Shown piece after piece: positions 45,613 to 55,009 of a stretch of DNA of 64,000 nt (positions are counted from its first letter, which is position 1; the number at the start of each line of letters is the position of its first letter). A program made the translations under genes and the position numbers. Source of the stretch: Gammaproteobacteria bacterium (GTDB lineage: Bacteria > Pseudomonadota > Gammaproteobacteria > UBA6429 > Thiohalophilaceae). The notes under the pieces are model-generated. The model had not been told where the DNA came from, searched no databases, and saw only the letters and a program-made list of their open reading frames with translations. Location of the stretch: positions 62,001 to 126,000 of the forward strand of contig WGLP01000003.1 in assembly GCA_016125505.1 (NCBI GenBank), written 5' to 3'.

Positions 45613-45810
45613 ATGATGCCGAAGAAAAAACCGCCCTTTTGTGCCGACCCCAACGAACGTAAATTGACCTGGGGCGAAATCCTCACGCACATCGAAGCCG
45701 CCGGCGTGAAACCGGAAGACGAAGTCGATCTCATCGAGATCTACTGGGGCCTGGAGGAAGACTTCGAATTTGTCAAAGATGAGGTATTTGGCTGGCAAAT
45801 ACGTTTATAA
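45613..45810 (+). CDS. Small acidic protein under a sigma54 promoter
   Basis: A 65-residue protein (PKKKPPFCADPNERKLTWGEILTHIEAAGVKPEDEVDLIEIYWGLEEDFEFVKDEVFG). ATG at 45613 follows GGGAGA. Basic N-terminus, then a strongly acidic helical body; single cysteine. It is divergent from nifE behind a -24/-12 element and NifA sites, so it probably belongs to the nif regulon. Family not recognised; an acidic small regulator or cofactor chaperone is possible. Confidence 0.7.
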   Translation: MMPKKKPPFCADPNERKLTWGEILTHIEAAGVKPEDEVDLIEIYWGLEEDFEFVKDEVFGWQIRL

Positions 45811-45847
45811 ATTCTTCGCGGTCATGATACGTCCACGATTTATTCTT

Positions 45848-45934
45848 GTCATGCCGGGCTTGACCCGGCATCCAGCGACTTTATGGAAAAAGACACTGGA
45901 TTCCGGATACGTGCTTTGCACGTTCCGGAATGAC
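45848..45934. repeat. Composite dispersed hairpin repeat
   Basis: Two-unit copy (GTCATGCCGGG...CCCGGCATCCAG; CACTGGATTCCGG...CCGGAATGAC) between the convergent 45613 and LRV genes; inner stem ACGTGCTTTGCACGT. Confidence 0.75.
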
Positions 45935-45963
45935 GAGAGTGTTGTTGTTTCCCTATAAAATTC

Positions 45964-46692
45964 TTAGCTAAGCCGTTCCTTCGCCACACTTCTAATGTCT
46001 GGATCATCATCCTGAATAAACACCGGCAGGTCCTCCACCGCGGCGCGTTGCGCGGCGATTAAACGCACGGTCCAGTCGCTGTCGTGGGCAAAGGAGACGG
46101 CCTGTTCCGGCTGGATGCGCTCCACCACAATCCGGCGCACATCGGGGTCATTATCATGGATCAATAAACCCAGACTGCTTGGACTGATACGCGTTGCCAC
46201 GATCTTGCGCACTTCGCTGTCGCGATCAGTAATCAGACGAAACAGGCGGCCTGGCGCCATCCGTCTTGCCACATAACAACGCACCAGATAATCCTCGTCG
46301 TCCGCCATCTGTTCCAGTTGCTCCGGCGGCAGGCGGTCCGCCACCGTGATCCGGACTTCACGATCCGGGTCATGCATTAATTGCGGGAGCTTATCGAGCG
46401 GGATGCGATAGGCCACGGCGCGACGGACGACTTCGTCCGGGTCATCAAGCAGGGGTGACAATAATTCCTGCGCGGCATAACGCACGGCGATGGCGCGGCG
46501 TTCCCAGAAGCTGTCATGGAGATAGACATCGGCAAGCCCGGGATTGCGTTTGAAGAAGCGGTCGATCTGGCGCCCGCTCTCTACCCGCACGCAGGCGTCG
46601 CCGGGCACACAATTGCCAAGCCGGGGAAACTCGGGAAAGTACGGGCAATCCGCGCAATTGGTCCTGGGCGTATTGTCGAGTTCAGTGGACAT
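45964..46692 (-). CDS. 4Fe-4S leucine-rich-repeat-variant (LRV) protein
   Basis: A 242-residue protein with an N-terminal cluster motif (NCADCPYFPEFPRLGNCVPGDAC) and tandem LRV repeats of the form DPDxxVRRxVAxRIPxxxLxxL through the rest. It matches the 4Fe4S-LRV protein encoded downstream of nifY in Azotobacter vinelandii. Function unknown, probably protein binding plus redox sensing. Last gene of the nifHDK operon. Confidence 0.9.
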   Translation of the reverse strand: MSTELDNTPRTNCADCPYFPEFPRLGNCVPGDACVRVESGRQIDRFFKRNPGLADVYLHDSFWERRAIAVRYAAQELLSPLLDDPDEVVRRAVAYRIPLDKLPQLMHDPDREVRITVADRLPPEQLEQMADDEDYLVRCYVARRMAPGRLFRLITDRDSEVRKIVATRISPSSLGLLIHDNDPDVRRIVVERIQPEQAVSFAHDSDWTVRLIAAQRAAVEDLPVFIQDDDPDIRSVAKERLS

Positions 46693-46714
46693 AACAGCCC
46701 CGACGAAATTCAAA

Positions 46715-46984
46715 CTATTCTTCGATCTTCTCGGCAATCACCATGCCCGTGGCAATGTCGTGATCGTTGGTCAGGCACAGGCAATGCTCGCGCCCGTCGA
46801 TCAGGTACACATTGAAGGCCTCACGTTCCAGCACAGGCTTGCCGCTGGTAATGTCGTCATCCAGGCAATAGGTAAAGTGCATGGTCGGATAGGCGTTGCG
46901 CAGCTTGCTGATCACCACTTCATCCAGCGGCAATTGCTGTTCTACGAGATGCGCAATCTCTTCGGTCGTCGCGTTTGAAATCAT
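46715..46984 (-). CDS. nif-associated small protein (possibly DUF6129)
   Basis: An 89-residue protein (SNATTEEIAHLVEQQLPLDEVVISKLRNAYPTMHFTYCLDDDITSGKPVLEREAFNVYLIDGREHCLCLTNDHDIATGMVIAEKIEE). The ATG overlaps the nifY stop (ATGA). Two cysteine sites (TYCLDD, HCLC) may bind metal. Similar small genes follow nifY in Azotobacter-type clusters; the DUF6129 label is from memory and uncertain. Confidence 0.7.
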   Translation of the reverse strand: MISNATTEEIAHLVEQQLPLDEVVISKLRNAYPTMHFTYCLDDDITSGKPVLEREAFNVYLIDGREHCLCLTNDHDIATGMVIAEKIEE

Positions 46985-47706
46985 CCTGCCGCCTCCGCCT
47001 TGTATTTGGTGCGTTGTTCCGCCGGCACGCCCAGGATCTTGGCCAGCCACGGTGGCGGACTGCCCGCCATTACACCCTGCAGTTGTTCCAGGATCTCCAG
47101 CGCCTTGCCGCCTTCCGGTATCTTCAATGGATAGATCCCCGCACGCACCACTTTCGCCGCTGCCGGACCGCCGATGGACTGTACGTACATGACGTGGCAG
47201 TCGGCGATGAGATTCGCGCGAAAGGCATTGCGGTCTTCCGATTCATCGGCACCCGCCGTGGAACGAATTGCCACGAGGCGAATTTCATCACCTGATACCT
47301 GATAGACCAGGAAGCGTGGGCAGGAGCCGAAGTGTCCATTGAGATCATCCGCTGTGTTGGAGGCAATCGCCACCCGGATCGACCCCGGCATGTCGCCTTC
47401 TTCATATGGCAACACTGCCGGGAGATCAGGCACAACGTCTTCCTCTCCCCAGAGATAGCGCACGGCGAGTTTGAACTCTTCCATGCTGATATTCATTTCC
47501 TCGGCATCTTCTTCGCCATCCAGGCTGCCGAGTCCGGTCTTGAGATCCGTGACCGTCATTTTCTGTAAGCTTTCGATCGTCAGGGGTGCACCCAGCTTTT
47601 CGCGCAGGACATCCAGCAAGCGGGGGACTCCGACACCTGGCAGGACGCGCGCCGCAAGACCAATGCGTAAGGCGACGTCACGTGAGATTACGTTTGCTCC
47701 ACTCAT
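46981..47706 (-). CDS. nifY: NifY/NafY-type cofactor-binding protein
   Basis: A 241-residue protein. Residues 1-100 form a helical domain (RDVALRIGLAARVLPGVGVPRLLDVLREKLG) and residues 110-225 a NifX-like cofactor domain (RVAIASNTADDLNGHFGSCPRFLVYQV). NifY/NafY binds FeMo-co and apo-NifDK and helps insertion. It lies in the nifHDK operon after a ferredoxin gene. Confidence 0.9.
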   Translation of the reverse strand: MSGANVISRDVALRIGLAARVLPGVGVPRLLDVLREKLGAPLTIESLQKMTVTDLKTGLGSLDGEEDAEEMNISMEEFKLAVRYLWGEEDVVPDLPAVLPYEEGDMPGSIRVAIASNTADDLNGHFGSCPRFLVYQVSGDEIRLVAIRSTAGADESEDRNAFRANLIADCHVMYVQSIGGPAAAKVVRAGIYPLKIPEGGKALEILEQLQGVMAGSPPPWLAKILGVPAEQRTKYKAEAAG

Positions 47707-47737
47707 CTCTACACCCCTTCCGTTTCGTTTTACTCAG

Positions 47738-47938
47738 TTATGCCGATAACGGCAGAATACAGTTCGCGACCGGACATACCGAGACGCACTGGGGCTCATC
47801 GTAGTCCCCTTCGCATTCGGTGCAGGTCTCTTTGGTGATCTTGAAGACGATCTTGTCTTCATAGATGGAACTGGTGGGACACACCGGTACGCAATCACCG
47901 CAGGAAATGCATTCTGCTTCCACGATATACATTGCCAT
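47738..47938 (-). CDS. 2[4Fe-4S] ferredoxin in nifHDK operon
   Basis: A 66-residue ferredoxin with ECISCGDCVPVCPTSSI and a second cluster with an insert (TCTECEGDYDEPQCVSVCPV). The insert-bearing second motif is of the FdxN/chromatial type. Inserted between nifT and nifY, a difference from the Azotobacter order. Probably an electron donor to NifH or to cofactor assembly. Confidence 0.92.
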   Translation of the reverse strand: MAMYIVEAECISCGDCVPVCPTSSIYEDKIVFKITKETCTECEGDYDEPQCVSVCPVANCILPLSA

Positions 47939-47954
47939 TGCCGTTTACTCCTAA

Positions 47955-48185
47955 TTAATCTTCATCACCGCCGACACGCTTCGCCCGTACAGTAATGGGC
48001 AGGTTCGGCATTTCATCCATCGGGTCAACGAAATAGCGCGAACCGTCCGCCAGGGTCAGTTCACCACCCCACTTGCCGGGACCCGGATGTTCCATGGCAA
48101 CCACGGTCTCTTCCAGGTCCTTTTTGGCGACATACAGGGTCATCACGCCGCTTTCGTTGTCTTTCCTCAACATGACTTTGGGCAT
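47955..48185 (-). CDS. nifT: NifT/FixU
   Basis: A 76-residue NifT (PKVMLRKDNESGVMTLYVAKKDLEETVVAMEHPGPGKWGGELTLADGSRYFVDP). Small beta protein always linked to nifK; function unknown. ATG at 48185, 57 bp after the nifK stop with a strong hairpin between. Confidence 0.92.
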   Translation of the reverse strand: MPKVMLRKDNESGVMTLYVAKKDLEETVVAMEHPGPGKWGGELTLADGSRYFVDPMDEMPNLPITVRAKRVGGDED

Positions 48186-48208
48186 ATCTAATACCTCGCA
48201 CACAGATT

Positions 48209-48233
48209 CGGGGTGGGCGAGATGCCCACCCCG
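48209..48233 (-). other. Intercistronic hairpin nifK-nifT
   Basis: CGGGGTGGGC / GCCCACCCCG, perfect 10-bp stem, 5-base loop, 8 bp below the nifK stop. No U-tract; a stabiliser or processing element rather than a terminator is likely. Confidence 0.75.
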
Positions 48234-48241
48234 CATGGACC

Positions 48242-49813
48242 TTATCGAATCAGGTCGTAGTTGTAGTCTGTGGTACCCATGCCACGTGTATCTTCGTCGA
48301 GGCGATCCAGAATCGCATTCACCAGGGTCTTGAGAACGTGCATGGCACCTTCGTAACCCAGGGTGGTATCGCGATGCAGGTGATGCCGATCGAAGATCGG
48401 GAAGCCGATGCGGATGAGCGGCACTTCGAACTCTTTACCCTTGGTGATCGTGTCACGCTGGATAAATTTGCCGTAGGAGTTACCGATCATGAAGTCCGGC
48501 TTGTTGGTGAAGACCAGGGAACGCATGTGCCAGAGGTCCTTGCCGATGTGGACTTCACAGCCCTTGCCGTAAGGAGACTCTTCCAGGATCTTGTCCATCG
48601 CCTTCTTCCAACGCTTGTTGGCGTTATTGCAGATGATATGGATCGGCTCGGCGCCCAGTTCCAGCAGGAACTTGGTCATCCCCATGACGAAGTCCGGATC
48701 GCCCCACAGCGCATACTTCTTGCCGTGCAACCAGGCGTGGGAGTCGGTGATCATATCCACCAGGCGACCGCGTTCCTTTTCCAGCGAGGCCGGGATCGGC
48801 TGACCGGTGATCTCGGAGACCTTCATCAGGAACTCGTCGGTCCAGGCCAGACCCATGGGGATGTTGATCTTGGGGACTTCATGCTGCCAGGTGTTTTTGG
48901 TGTACTTCATGGACTTCTCGGACTGCCAGGCCTGCAGGAACAGGGTGTCCTTGGCATTGGGCGCATCTTTCATCTCTTCCTGCGTGGTACCACCGGCATA
49001 CATGCGGAAGGTCCCGTCGGCCGGGGTATCCAGCACTTCTTCCGGATCGGACAGCATGGTGTAGTCCACACCCATTTCCTTCAGCATGCGCTTGATCACG
49101 CGGAAGTTACCCAGGTAGGTCTCAAAGCCCGGGACAATGTTGAGCTTGCCATTGCTGCCGACTTCCTTGCCTTCCATGTAGTTCAGGGTGAAGTAACGCG
49201 CGATACCTTCGAACATGTTGTCCCAACCGGTGGTGTGGCTGCCGACAAAGCTCGGCGTATGCGCGAACGGGGTCGGATATTCCTGCGGCACCCGGCCGTC
49301 TTTCTTGGCGTTGTTGATGAACGCATTCAGGTCGTCACCGATGACTTCCGCCATACAGGTCGTGGACACCGCGATCATCTTCGGCTTGTACAGGGCCTTG
49401 GCATTTTCCAGACCGGCGAACATATTCTTCTGGCCGCCGAATACCGCGGCGTCTTCCGTCATGGAATCGGATACGCAGGAGATCGGTTCCTTGAAGTGAC
49501 GATTGAAATACGTACGGAAGTAGGCAACACAACCCTGTGAACCGTGCACATAGGGCATGGTTTCTTCAAAGCCCAGCGCACACAGCACGGCACCCAGCGG
49601 TTGACAGGCCTTGGCCGGATTAATGGTCACGGCCTCACGCTTGAAGTTGAGTTCCTTGTATTCTTCGGTTGTGGTCCAGTTGAAGATCTCGTCGATCTTC
49701 TCTTTCGGATGACACTCTTCGTAGTTGGCCTTCTTGTTGGCCAGGTTTTCCTTGTATTCCTCGTCCCGGAAGAGAGGATAACTCGGTTTGATGTTGTCGA
49801 CTGACTGACTCAT
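48242..49813 (-). CDS. nifK: Nitrogenase MoFe protein beta subunit
   Basis: A 523-residue NifK, the same length as the Azotobacter protein. P-cluster ligands fall at the canonical positions Cys70 (NPAKACQP), Cys95 (HGSQGCVA) and Cys153 (VSTTCMAEV). Forms the alpha2-beta2 MoFe protein with NifD. Start at 49813 is preceded by AGGAGGTTTTAATC. Confidence 0.98.
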   Translation of the reverse strand: MSQSVDNIKPSYPLFRDEEYKENLANKKANYEECHPKEKIDEIFNWTTTEEYKELNFKREAVTINPAKACQPLGAVLCALGFEETMPYVHGSQGCVAYFRTYFNRHFKEPISCVSDSMTEDAAVFGGQKNMFAGLENAKALYKPKMIAVSTTCMAEVIGDDLNAFINNAKKDGRVPQEYPTPFAHTPSFVGSHTTGWDNMFEGIARYFTLNYMEGKEVGSNGKLNIVPGFETYLGNFRVIKRMLKEMGVDYTMLSDPEEVLDTPADGTFRMYAGGTTQEEMKDAPNAKDTLFLQAWQSEKSMKYTKNTWQHEVPKINIPMGLAWTDEFLMKVSEITGQPIPASLEKERGRLVDMITDSHAWLHGKKYALWGDPDFVMGMTKFLLELGAEPIHIICNNANKRWKKAMDKILEESPYGKGCEVHIGKDLWHMRSLVFTNKPDFMIGNSYGKFIQRDTITKGKEFEVPLIRIGFPIFDRHHLHRDTTLGYEGAMHVLKTLVNAILDRLDEDTRGMGTTDYNYDLIR

Positions 49814-49873
49814 GATTAAAACCTCCTGTCGCGCCACTAATCTGTGAACTAACGACTGACGGGTTAAGGTAAA

Positions 49874-49903
49874 CTCCGGGTGGCGAGTCGGCGCCACCCG
49901 GAG
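49874..49903 (-). other. Intercistronic hairpin nifD-nifK
   Basis: CTCCGGGTGGCG / CGCCACCCGGAG, perfect 12-bp stem with 6-base loop, immediately below the nifD stop. No following T-run. Confidence 0.8.
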
Positions 49904-49909
49904 CGACGA

Positions 49910-51394
49910 TTACGCACTGGCTGCCAGCTTCTCGCCTTCGGCCTCTGCATCTTTCTTCCACGGTGCCTTGATGGCGCCCCAGCACGGATTGTTCAGGGTC
50001 ATATCCATGTCACGGGCAAAGATGGCAAAGCCGTCATAACCGTGATAAGGACCTGAATAATCCCAGGAGTGCATCTGGCGGAAAGGAATACCCATCTTCT
50101 GGAAGATGTACTTTTCCTTGATGCCGGAACCGATGAGGTCAGGCTTGATCGCCTTCACGAATTCCTCGAACTCGTAACCCGTGACGTCATCATAGAGCAG
50201 GGTTGCGTTACCCATTTCCTTGATGGTGCGATCGTAGTCGTCGTTGTGGCCGAACTCGTAACCGGTACCCACCACTTCCATGCCCAGGTCTTCATAGGCA
50301 CCGATGGTGTGGCGCGGACGCAGACCGCCGACGAACAACATGACACGCTTGCCTTCGAGGCGCGGACGGTACTTGGCGATGACGGCTTCGTACTCCGCCT
50401 TGTAACGTTCGATCACACGCTCGGCGCCTTCCTTGATCTTGTCGTCGAAGAACGAGGCAATCTTGCGCAGGCTCTCGGCGATCTTGGTCGGGCCGAAGAA
50501 GTTATATTCCACCCAGGGAATACCGTACTTCTCTTCCATGTGACGTGAGATGTAGTTCATTGAACGGTAGCAGTGAACCAGGTTGAGTTTGACCTTGGGA
50601 GTCAATTCGATTTCAGACAGCGTACCGTCACCGGACCATTGAGCTACAACGCGCAGACCCATTTCTTCGAGCAGGGTCCGTGATGACCAGGCGTCACCAC
50701 CGATGTTGTAGTCGCCGATGATGGAGACATCGTAAGGCGTGGTCTGGAAACTGTCGTCACCATCACGTGCGCCCAGGACCCAGTCACGGACGGAGTCGTT
50801 GGCGATGTGGTGACCCAGTGACTGGGACACACCGCGGAAACCTTCACAACGCACCGGTACAACCGGCTTTTCGATTTCCTTGTTTTTCTTCTTGGCCACG
50901 GCTTCAATATCGTCACCGATGAGACCAATCGGACATTCGGACTGGATGGTAATACCCTTGTTCAGCGGGAACAGTTCGTTGATCTCGCTGATGGTCTTGT
51001 CCAGTTTCTTGTCGCCACCAAATACAATGTCCTTCTCCTGGAAGTCCGTGGTGAAGTTCATGGTGACGAAGGTGTTTACACCGGTGGTACCGATGTAATA
51101 GTTACGGCGACCGGCGCGGGAATACTGACCGCAACCCACCGGGCCGTGAGAGATATGGATCATGTCCTTGACCGGACCCCATACCACACCCTTGGAACCT
51201 GCATAGGCGCAACCGCGAATGGTCATTACACCCGGCAAGGATTTCTTGTTGGAGGTAATGCATTTCTTGGACTGCTCTACTGCATGGTCGTTAACCGCCA
51301 AGTGCTTGCGGCGGCTCTCTTTTGCTTCTTCCGGATAAACCTCCAGCACCTCCTGGATGAGGGCTTCGGTCTCCTCGCGTGTCATACCAGACAT
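49910..51394 (-). CDS. nifD: Nitrogenase MoFe protein alpha subunit
   Basis: A 494-residue NifD. P-cluster ligands Cys62, Cys88, Cys154 and FeMo-co ligands Cys275 (NLVHCYRS) and His442 (RQMHSWDY) sit at exactly the Azotobacter positions; His195 and Arg96 at the active site are present, so the Mo enzyme is complete and should be active. ATG 51394 follows AAAAGGAGAGTGAC. Confidence 0.98.
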   Translation of the reverse strand: MSGMTREETEALIQEVLEVYPEEAKESRRKHLAVNDHAVEQSKKCITSNKKSLPGVMTIRGCAYAGSKGVVWGPVKDMIHISHGPVGCGQYSRAGRRNYYIGTTGVNTFVTMNFTTDFQEKDIVFGGDKKLDKTISEINELFPLNKGITIQSECPIGLIGDDIEAVAKKKNKEIEKPVVPVRCEGFRGVSQSLGHHIANDSVRDWVLGARDGDDSFQTTPYDVSIIGDYNIGGDAWSSRTLLEEMGLRVVAQWSGDGTLSEIELTPKVKLNLVHCYRSMNYISRHMEEKYGIPWVEYNFFGPTKIAESLRKIASFFDDKIKEGAERVIERYKAEYEAVIAKYRPRLEGKRVMLFVGGLRPRHTIGAYEDLGMEVVGTGYEFGHNDDYDRTIKEMGNATLLYDDVTGYEFEEFVKAIKPDLIGSGIKEKYIFQKMGIPFRQMHSWDYSGPYHGYDGFAIFARDMDMTLNNPCWGAIKAPWKKDAEAEGEKLAASA

Positions 51395-51412
51395 GTCACT
51401 CTCCTTTTCGTT

Positions 51413-51426
51413 GCCACTAATCTGTG
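51413..51426 (-). repeat. Repeated leader element upstream of nifD (second copy at 49833-49846, nifK)
   Basis: The 14-mer CACAGATTAGTGGC (minus strand) occurs 18-20 bases before both the nifD and nifK start codons, with similar flanks (CGTTNGT before it). Confidence 0.7.
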
Positions 51427-51471
51427 GACGAACGTTTAACAGAGCGAGAACAATTGCTTGTCCTCAGAAAA

Positions 51472-51497
51472 CCGGTTACCGAAACCCCGGCAACCGG
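51472..51497 (-). other. Intercistronic hairpin nifH-nifD
   Basis: CCGGTT-A-CCG with CGG-C-AACCGG, a 9-bp stem with one mismatch, 9 bp below the nifH stop. Confidence 0.65.
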
Positions 51498-51506
51498 CGA
51501 CCTTAC

Positions 51507-52469
<963 letters not shown>

Positions 52470-52561
52470 TCAAAACACATCTAAGTGTCTGTTTGGCATT
52501 AACAAATACACTTTCGTGCGGTCGCGCTTGCGCGTTGCATATACGACAAAACGCTTTTTGC

Positions 52562-52577
52562 TGTATGCATGACGACA
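52562..52577 (-). promoter_or_regulatory. NifA upstream activator site for nifH
   Basis: Exact TGT-N10-ACA about 125 bp upstream of the nifH start. It overlaps the draT start codon at 52565. Confidence 0.7.
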
Positions 52578-53398
52578 CAACACAAAGCTCGCCATCGCAC
52601 TGGCCCGCACTGCCGGCGCAGACGTATTTGCCGATCAATCGTTGTAATCTGCCGGCGGCGATCCTGGGCAGTCTGAGTTTTCAGCGCCATCCTGTGGCGC
52701 TGGCACTCGATGGTGTCGCCGAACTGCATCGCGATCTGTGGCAGCGGCTCGAAGCTATCGATGATCCAATGCAGCGTGCCGTGCAGTTTATGGATTACAT
52801 GGCGGTGCATTTTTTGCTGGAGGCACCGGAAGCCGCGGGTTATCAACAACAGCGCAATGCCCGCATCAAGCTGGATTACCGTCAGGTGTTGCGTGGCTGG
52901 ATGTTCGATGCGGATAATCGCGAAGGCGCAGTCCTGAAAGGCTGGGTGGAGTCACGCTTTGGCCTGCTGCCGATCTGGCATAAAGGCGCAATCATTAGTC
53001 CCGAGTCGGACGCGTACCGGCAGTACCTGCGGGATCGCACCACGGGCATTTACAATACCAATGCCCTGGAGGCGCAACTGGATGTCCTGTATAGCTACTG
53101 TCAGTACGAATTAACCCGGTTCTACGCAGACCACAGCCACCTGCAACTCTTTCGCGGCATTAATCCCGATATGCTCGGCCAGTTGCCGTCACACGAAGGT
53201 GTCATGTTATTCAACAATCTCAATGCCTGTTCGCAATCACAGGAGCGCGCCGATGAGTTCGGCAGCCTGGTCTATCGCGTGCAGGTACCGCGTGCGAAAG
53301 TGTTTTACTTCAGTGGATTATTGCCGGGGTTGTTACAGGGCGAGGATGAGTATCTGGTGATCGGCGGTTTGTACGACGTCTATCGTATATCGTGTTAA
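52565..53398 (+). CDS. draT: NAD(+)-dinitrogen-reductase ADP-ribosyltransferase DraT
   Basis: A 277-residue DraT, transferring ADP-ribose from NAD to Arg101 of NifH to switch nitrogenase off. Recognisable segments are LPINRCNLPAAILGSLSFQRHP, NARIKLDYRQVLRGWMFDADNREGAVLKGWVESRFGLLP, YLRDRTTGIYNTNALEAQLD and LFRGIN. The start ATG at 52565 lies in the NifA site; a TTG 72 bases upstream would add a non-conserved leader. Divergent from nifH; 3' end overlaps the STAS-like gene by four bases. Its de-modifying partner draG is in the nifB operon. Confidence 0.93.
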   Translation: MHDDTTQSSPSHWPALPAQTYLPINRCNLPAAILGSLSFQRHPVALALDGVAELHRDLWQRLEAIDDPMQRAVQFMDYMAVHFLLEAPEAAGYQQQRNARIKLDYRQVLRGWMFDADNREGAVLKGWVESRFGLLPIWHKGAIISPESDAYRQYLRDRTTGIYNTNALEAQLDVLYSYCQYELTRFYADHSHLQLFRGINPDMLGQLPSHEGVMLFNNLNACSQSQERADEFGSLVYRVQVPRAKVFYFSGLLPGLLQGEDEYLVIGGLYDVYRISC

Positions 53399-53814
53399 TA
53401 GCCTCCCAGCGGTGACGTGTTCGCCTTCGCCATGTCGAGCCACTCCATCGCGCTGTCGATGTTATCGAATATCTTGAGCGCCACACCGCGATTGCCGGCA
53501 ATCGTTTCACTCAATTTCTCAGGGTGCAGGAACGGCGCCTTAAGCACATAGGCAAACCGCGGGGAATGCGCCATAGAGCGGCCGATCACCTCATTCACTG
53601 TTTGCGCGACAAACTGGCCGTAGCCAAAGCGCTCCATGGTCGTCGGGTCCCCGCTCAGCTCGCGCGCATCGATAAGCACCTTGGTCAACCGGTGTTGCTT
53701 CACCGCATCGAGCACATCCAGGAAACCCGCCTTCGCCTCGCCCAGAGAAAAACTACCCGAGGCGATAACCCGCAGGAAACCCGATTCTGGCTGTATGCTG
53801 AAACCAAGACTCAT
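53395..53814 (-). CDS. STAS/SpoIIAA-like protein
   Basis: A 139-residue protein of the SpoIIAA-like (STAS) fold (SLGFSIQPESGFLRVIASGSFSLGEAKAGFLDVLDAVKQHRLTKVLIDARELSGDP). ATG at 53814. Convergent with draT with a four-base overlap. Such proteins act in partner-switch signalling or bind lipid-like ligands; no kinase gene is nearby. Confidence 0.75.
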   Translation of the reverse strand: MSLGFSIQPESGFLRVIASGSFSLGEAKAGFLDVLDAVKQHRLTKVLIDARELSGDPTTMERFGYGQFVAQTVNEVIGRSMAHSPRFAYVLKAPFLHPEKLSETIAGNRGVALKIFDNIDSAMEWLDMAKANTSPLGGY

Positions 53815-53900
53815 GCAGTCGCCTCTCGACCAAGCCAATTCGTCTTACGGTTATCGACTTGGCCCGGACAATCCTGAAGTGCCGGCACAGCATTGGCATT

Positions 53901-53916
53901 TGTCGCAAACCTCACA
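53901..53916 (+). promoter_or_regulatory. NifA site upstream of SIR2-like gene, distal
   Basis: Exact TGT-N10-ACA (TGTCGCAAACCTCACA), about 190 bp before the predicted start. A near copy occurs 101 bp downstream. Confidence 0.6.
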
Positions 53917-54001
53917 ACGAGTCGCACTTCAGAATCTCTTCGAGATTCATCAAGTACTCCCTGAACTCGCTATCGCGAGTTCTGGTCGCACCCCTCATTC
54001 T

Positions 54002-54017
54002 TGTCACAAACCCCACA
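54002..54017 (+). promoter_or_regulatory. NifA site upstream of SIR2-like gene, proximal
   Basis: TGTCACAAACCCCACA, exact TGT-N10-ACA, about 90-104 bp upstream of the predicted start, the normal spacing. Similar flanks (AACRAGTCGCAC) follow both sites. Confidence 0.65.
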
Positions 54018-54078
54018 ACAAGTCGCACACCTCACATTTGAAATCATTTATTTACATTATTTTTCAATTGGTTACGCA

Positions 54079-54094
54079 TGGCGCGATTTTTGAA
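54079..54094 (+). promoter_or_regulatory. Weak sigma54-like element for SIR2-like gene
   Basis: TGGCGCGATTTTTGAA has the -24 GG and spacing, but GA where the -12 GC should be. Suggestive only. Confidence 0.4.
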
Positions 54095-54128
54095 TAGGGG
54101 TATGCATTGTGATTTGAGGAAACTAACC

Positions 54129-55004
54129 ATGAGCGACGCCACTTTTTCTACCCTGCTGGCCGGCCTGAAGACCGGCGACATCGTTCCCTATCTTGGTCCC
54201 GGCATACTTGCCGGCGCAACCAATGACAAGGGCGAGGCTATCCCCGCCGACAGCGACAGCCTGATCTATGCCATGAACAACGGCCAGGCCATGGCTCCGC
54301 GCCTGATGTATGAATTTCCGCGTGCCGCCATGCACATGGAGCTCAAGCGCGGCCGCAGCTTCGTCAACAAATTCCTAAGCACCCTGTATGGTGAAACCGC
54401 ATGGTCGCGCGCGCCGCTGCATGACTGGCTCGCCAGCTTCAAACCCGCCTATGTCGTCGACATCAATCGCGACACCCAGTTACAGGACAGTTATGCCGAG
54501 ACGCCGCATATCCTGATCACCGGCATTTCGCGTATCGGTGGCACCGATTACCGTTTCAAGATTTATCAATTCGACGGTAACGACTATCGTGAAGTTAGCC
54601 AGGAAGGTGCGGACACCTCCTTGCCGATCCTGTTCAAGCCCATGGGCACACCGCGGCCGGAAGGTCACTTCATCGCCTCCGATGCCGACTACGTGGATTA
54701 CATCACCGAGCTGATGGGCGGCTTTGCGATTCCTTCCTTCGTGAAACAGTATCGTCCGGAGAAACAATACCTGTTTCTTGGCATGCGCTTCACGCGCGAC
54801 AGCGAACGCATGGTCATGAGCGACATCACCTACGCTGCCGGTACACCGCGCGGCTGGGCCCTGATTACGGAACCCACCGCCAAGGAACTGCGTTTTTGCA
54901 AACGCATGGGTATCGAGATCATCGAGGCCGACCATACCGAACTGATGAATGCCGATGCCGGCAAACCCGCCGGCGCGGGCGAGGCGCAACTGGTCGGCTG
55001 TTAA
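54129..55004 (+). CDS. SIR2-like NAD-binding-fold protein, nif-associated
   Basis: A 291-residue protein with a SIR2-like Rossmann opening (SDATFSTLLAGLKTGDIVPYLGPGIL), the pattern of SIR2_2-type domains where G-PG-I lines an NAD pocket. Later segments (KPAYVVDINRDTQLQDSY, LPILFKPMGTPRPEGHFIASDADYVDYI, FLGMRFTRDSERMV) follow the SIR2-like order, but no deacetylase zinc site is seen. The ATG has GAGGA upstream. Two NifA sites precede it and draT (also NAD-using) is next door. NAD hydrolysis or sensing is possible. Confidence 0.75.
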   Translation: MSDATFSTLLAGLKTGDIVPYLGPGILAGATNDKGEAIPADSDSLIYAMNNGQAMAPRLMYEFPRAAMHMELKRGRSFVNKFLSTLYGETAWSRAPLHDWLASFKPAYVVDINRDTQLQDSYAETPHILITGISRIGGTDYRFKIYQFDGNDYREVSQEGADTSLPILFKPMGTPRPEGHFIASDADYVDYITELMGGFAIPSFVKQYRPEKQYLFLGMRFTRDSERMVMSDITYAAGTPRGWALITEPTAKELRFCKRMGIEIIEADHTELMNADAGKPAGAGEAQLVGC

Positions 55005-55009
55005 CCGGA

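Noticed and set aside
48338-49540. 400-codon plus-strand open frame opposite nifK
   Set aside because: It is antisense to a perfectly conserved nifK and its translation is rich in His/Gly/Arg/Asp with no recognisable domain; it is a codon-bias shadow.
53870-54040. Short repeated CACAAC-AGTCGCAC units as a CRISPR array
   Set aside because: Only two imperfect copies exist with no regular spacers; they are explained by the paired NifA sites. No cas genes are present.
54068-54083. Alternative sigma54 element TGGTTACGCATGGCG for the SIR2-like gene
   Set aside because: The GG to GC distance is wrong by one to two bases.
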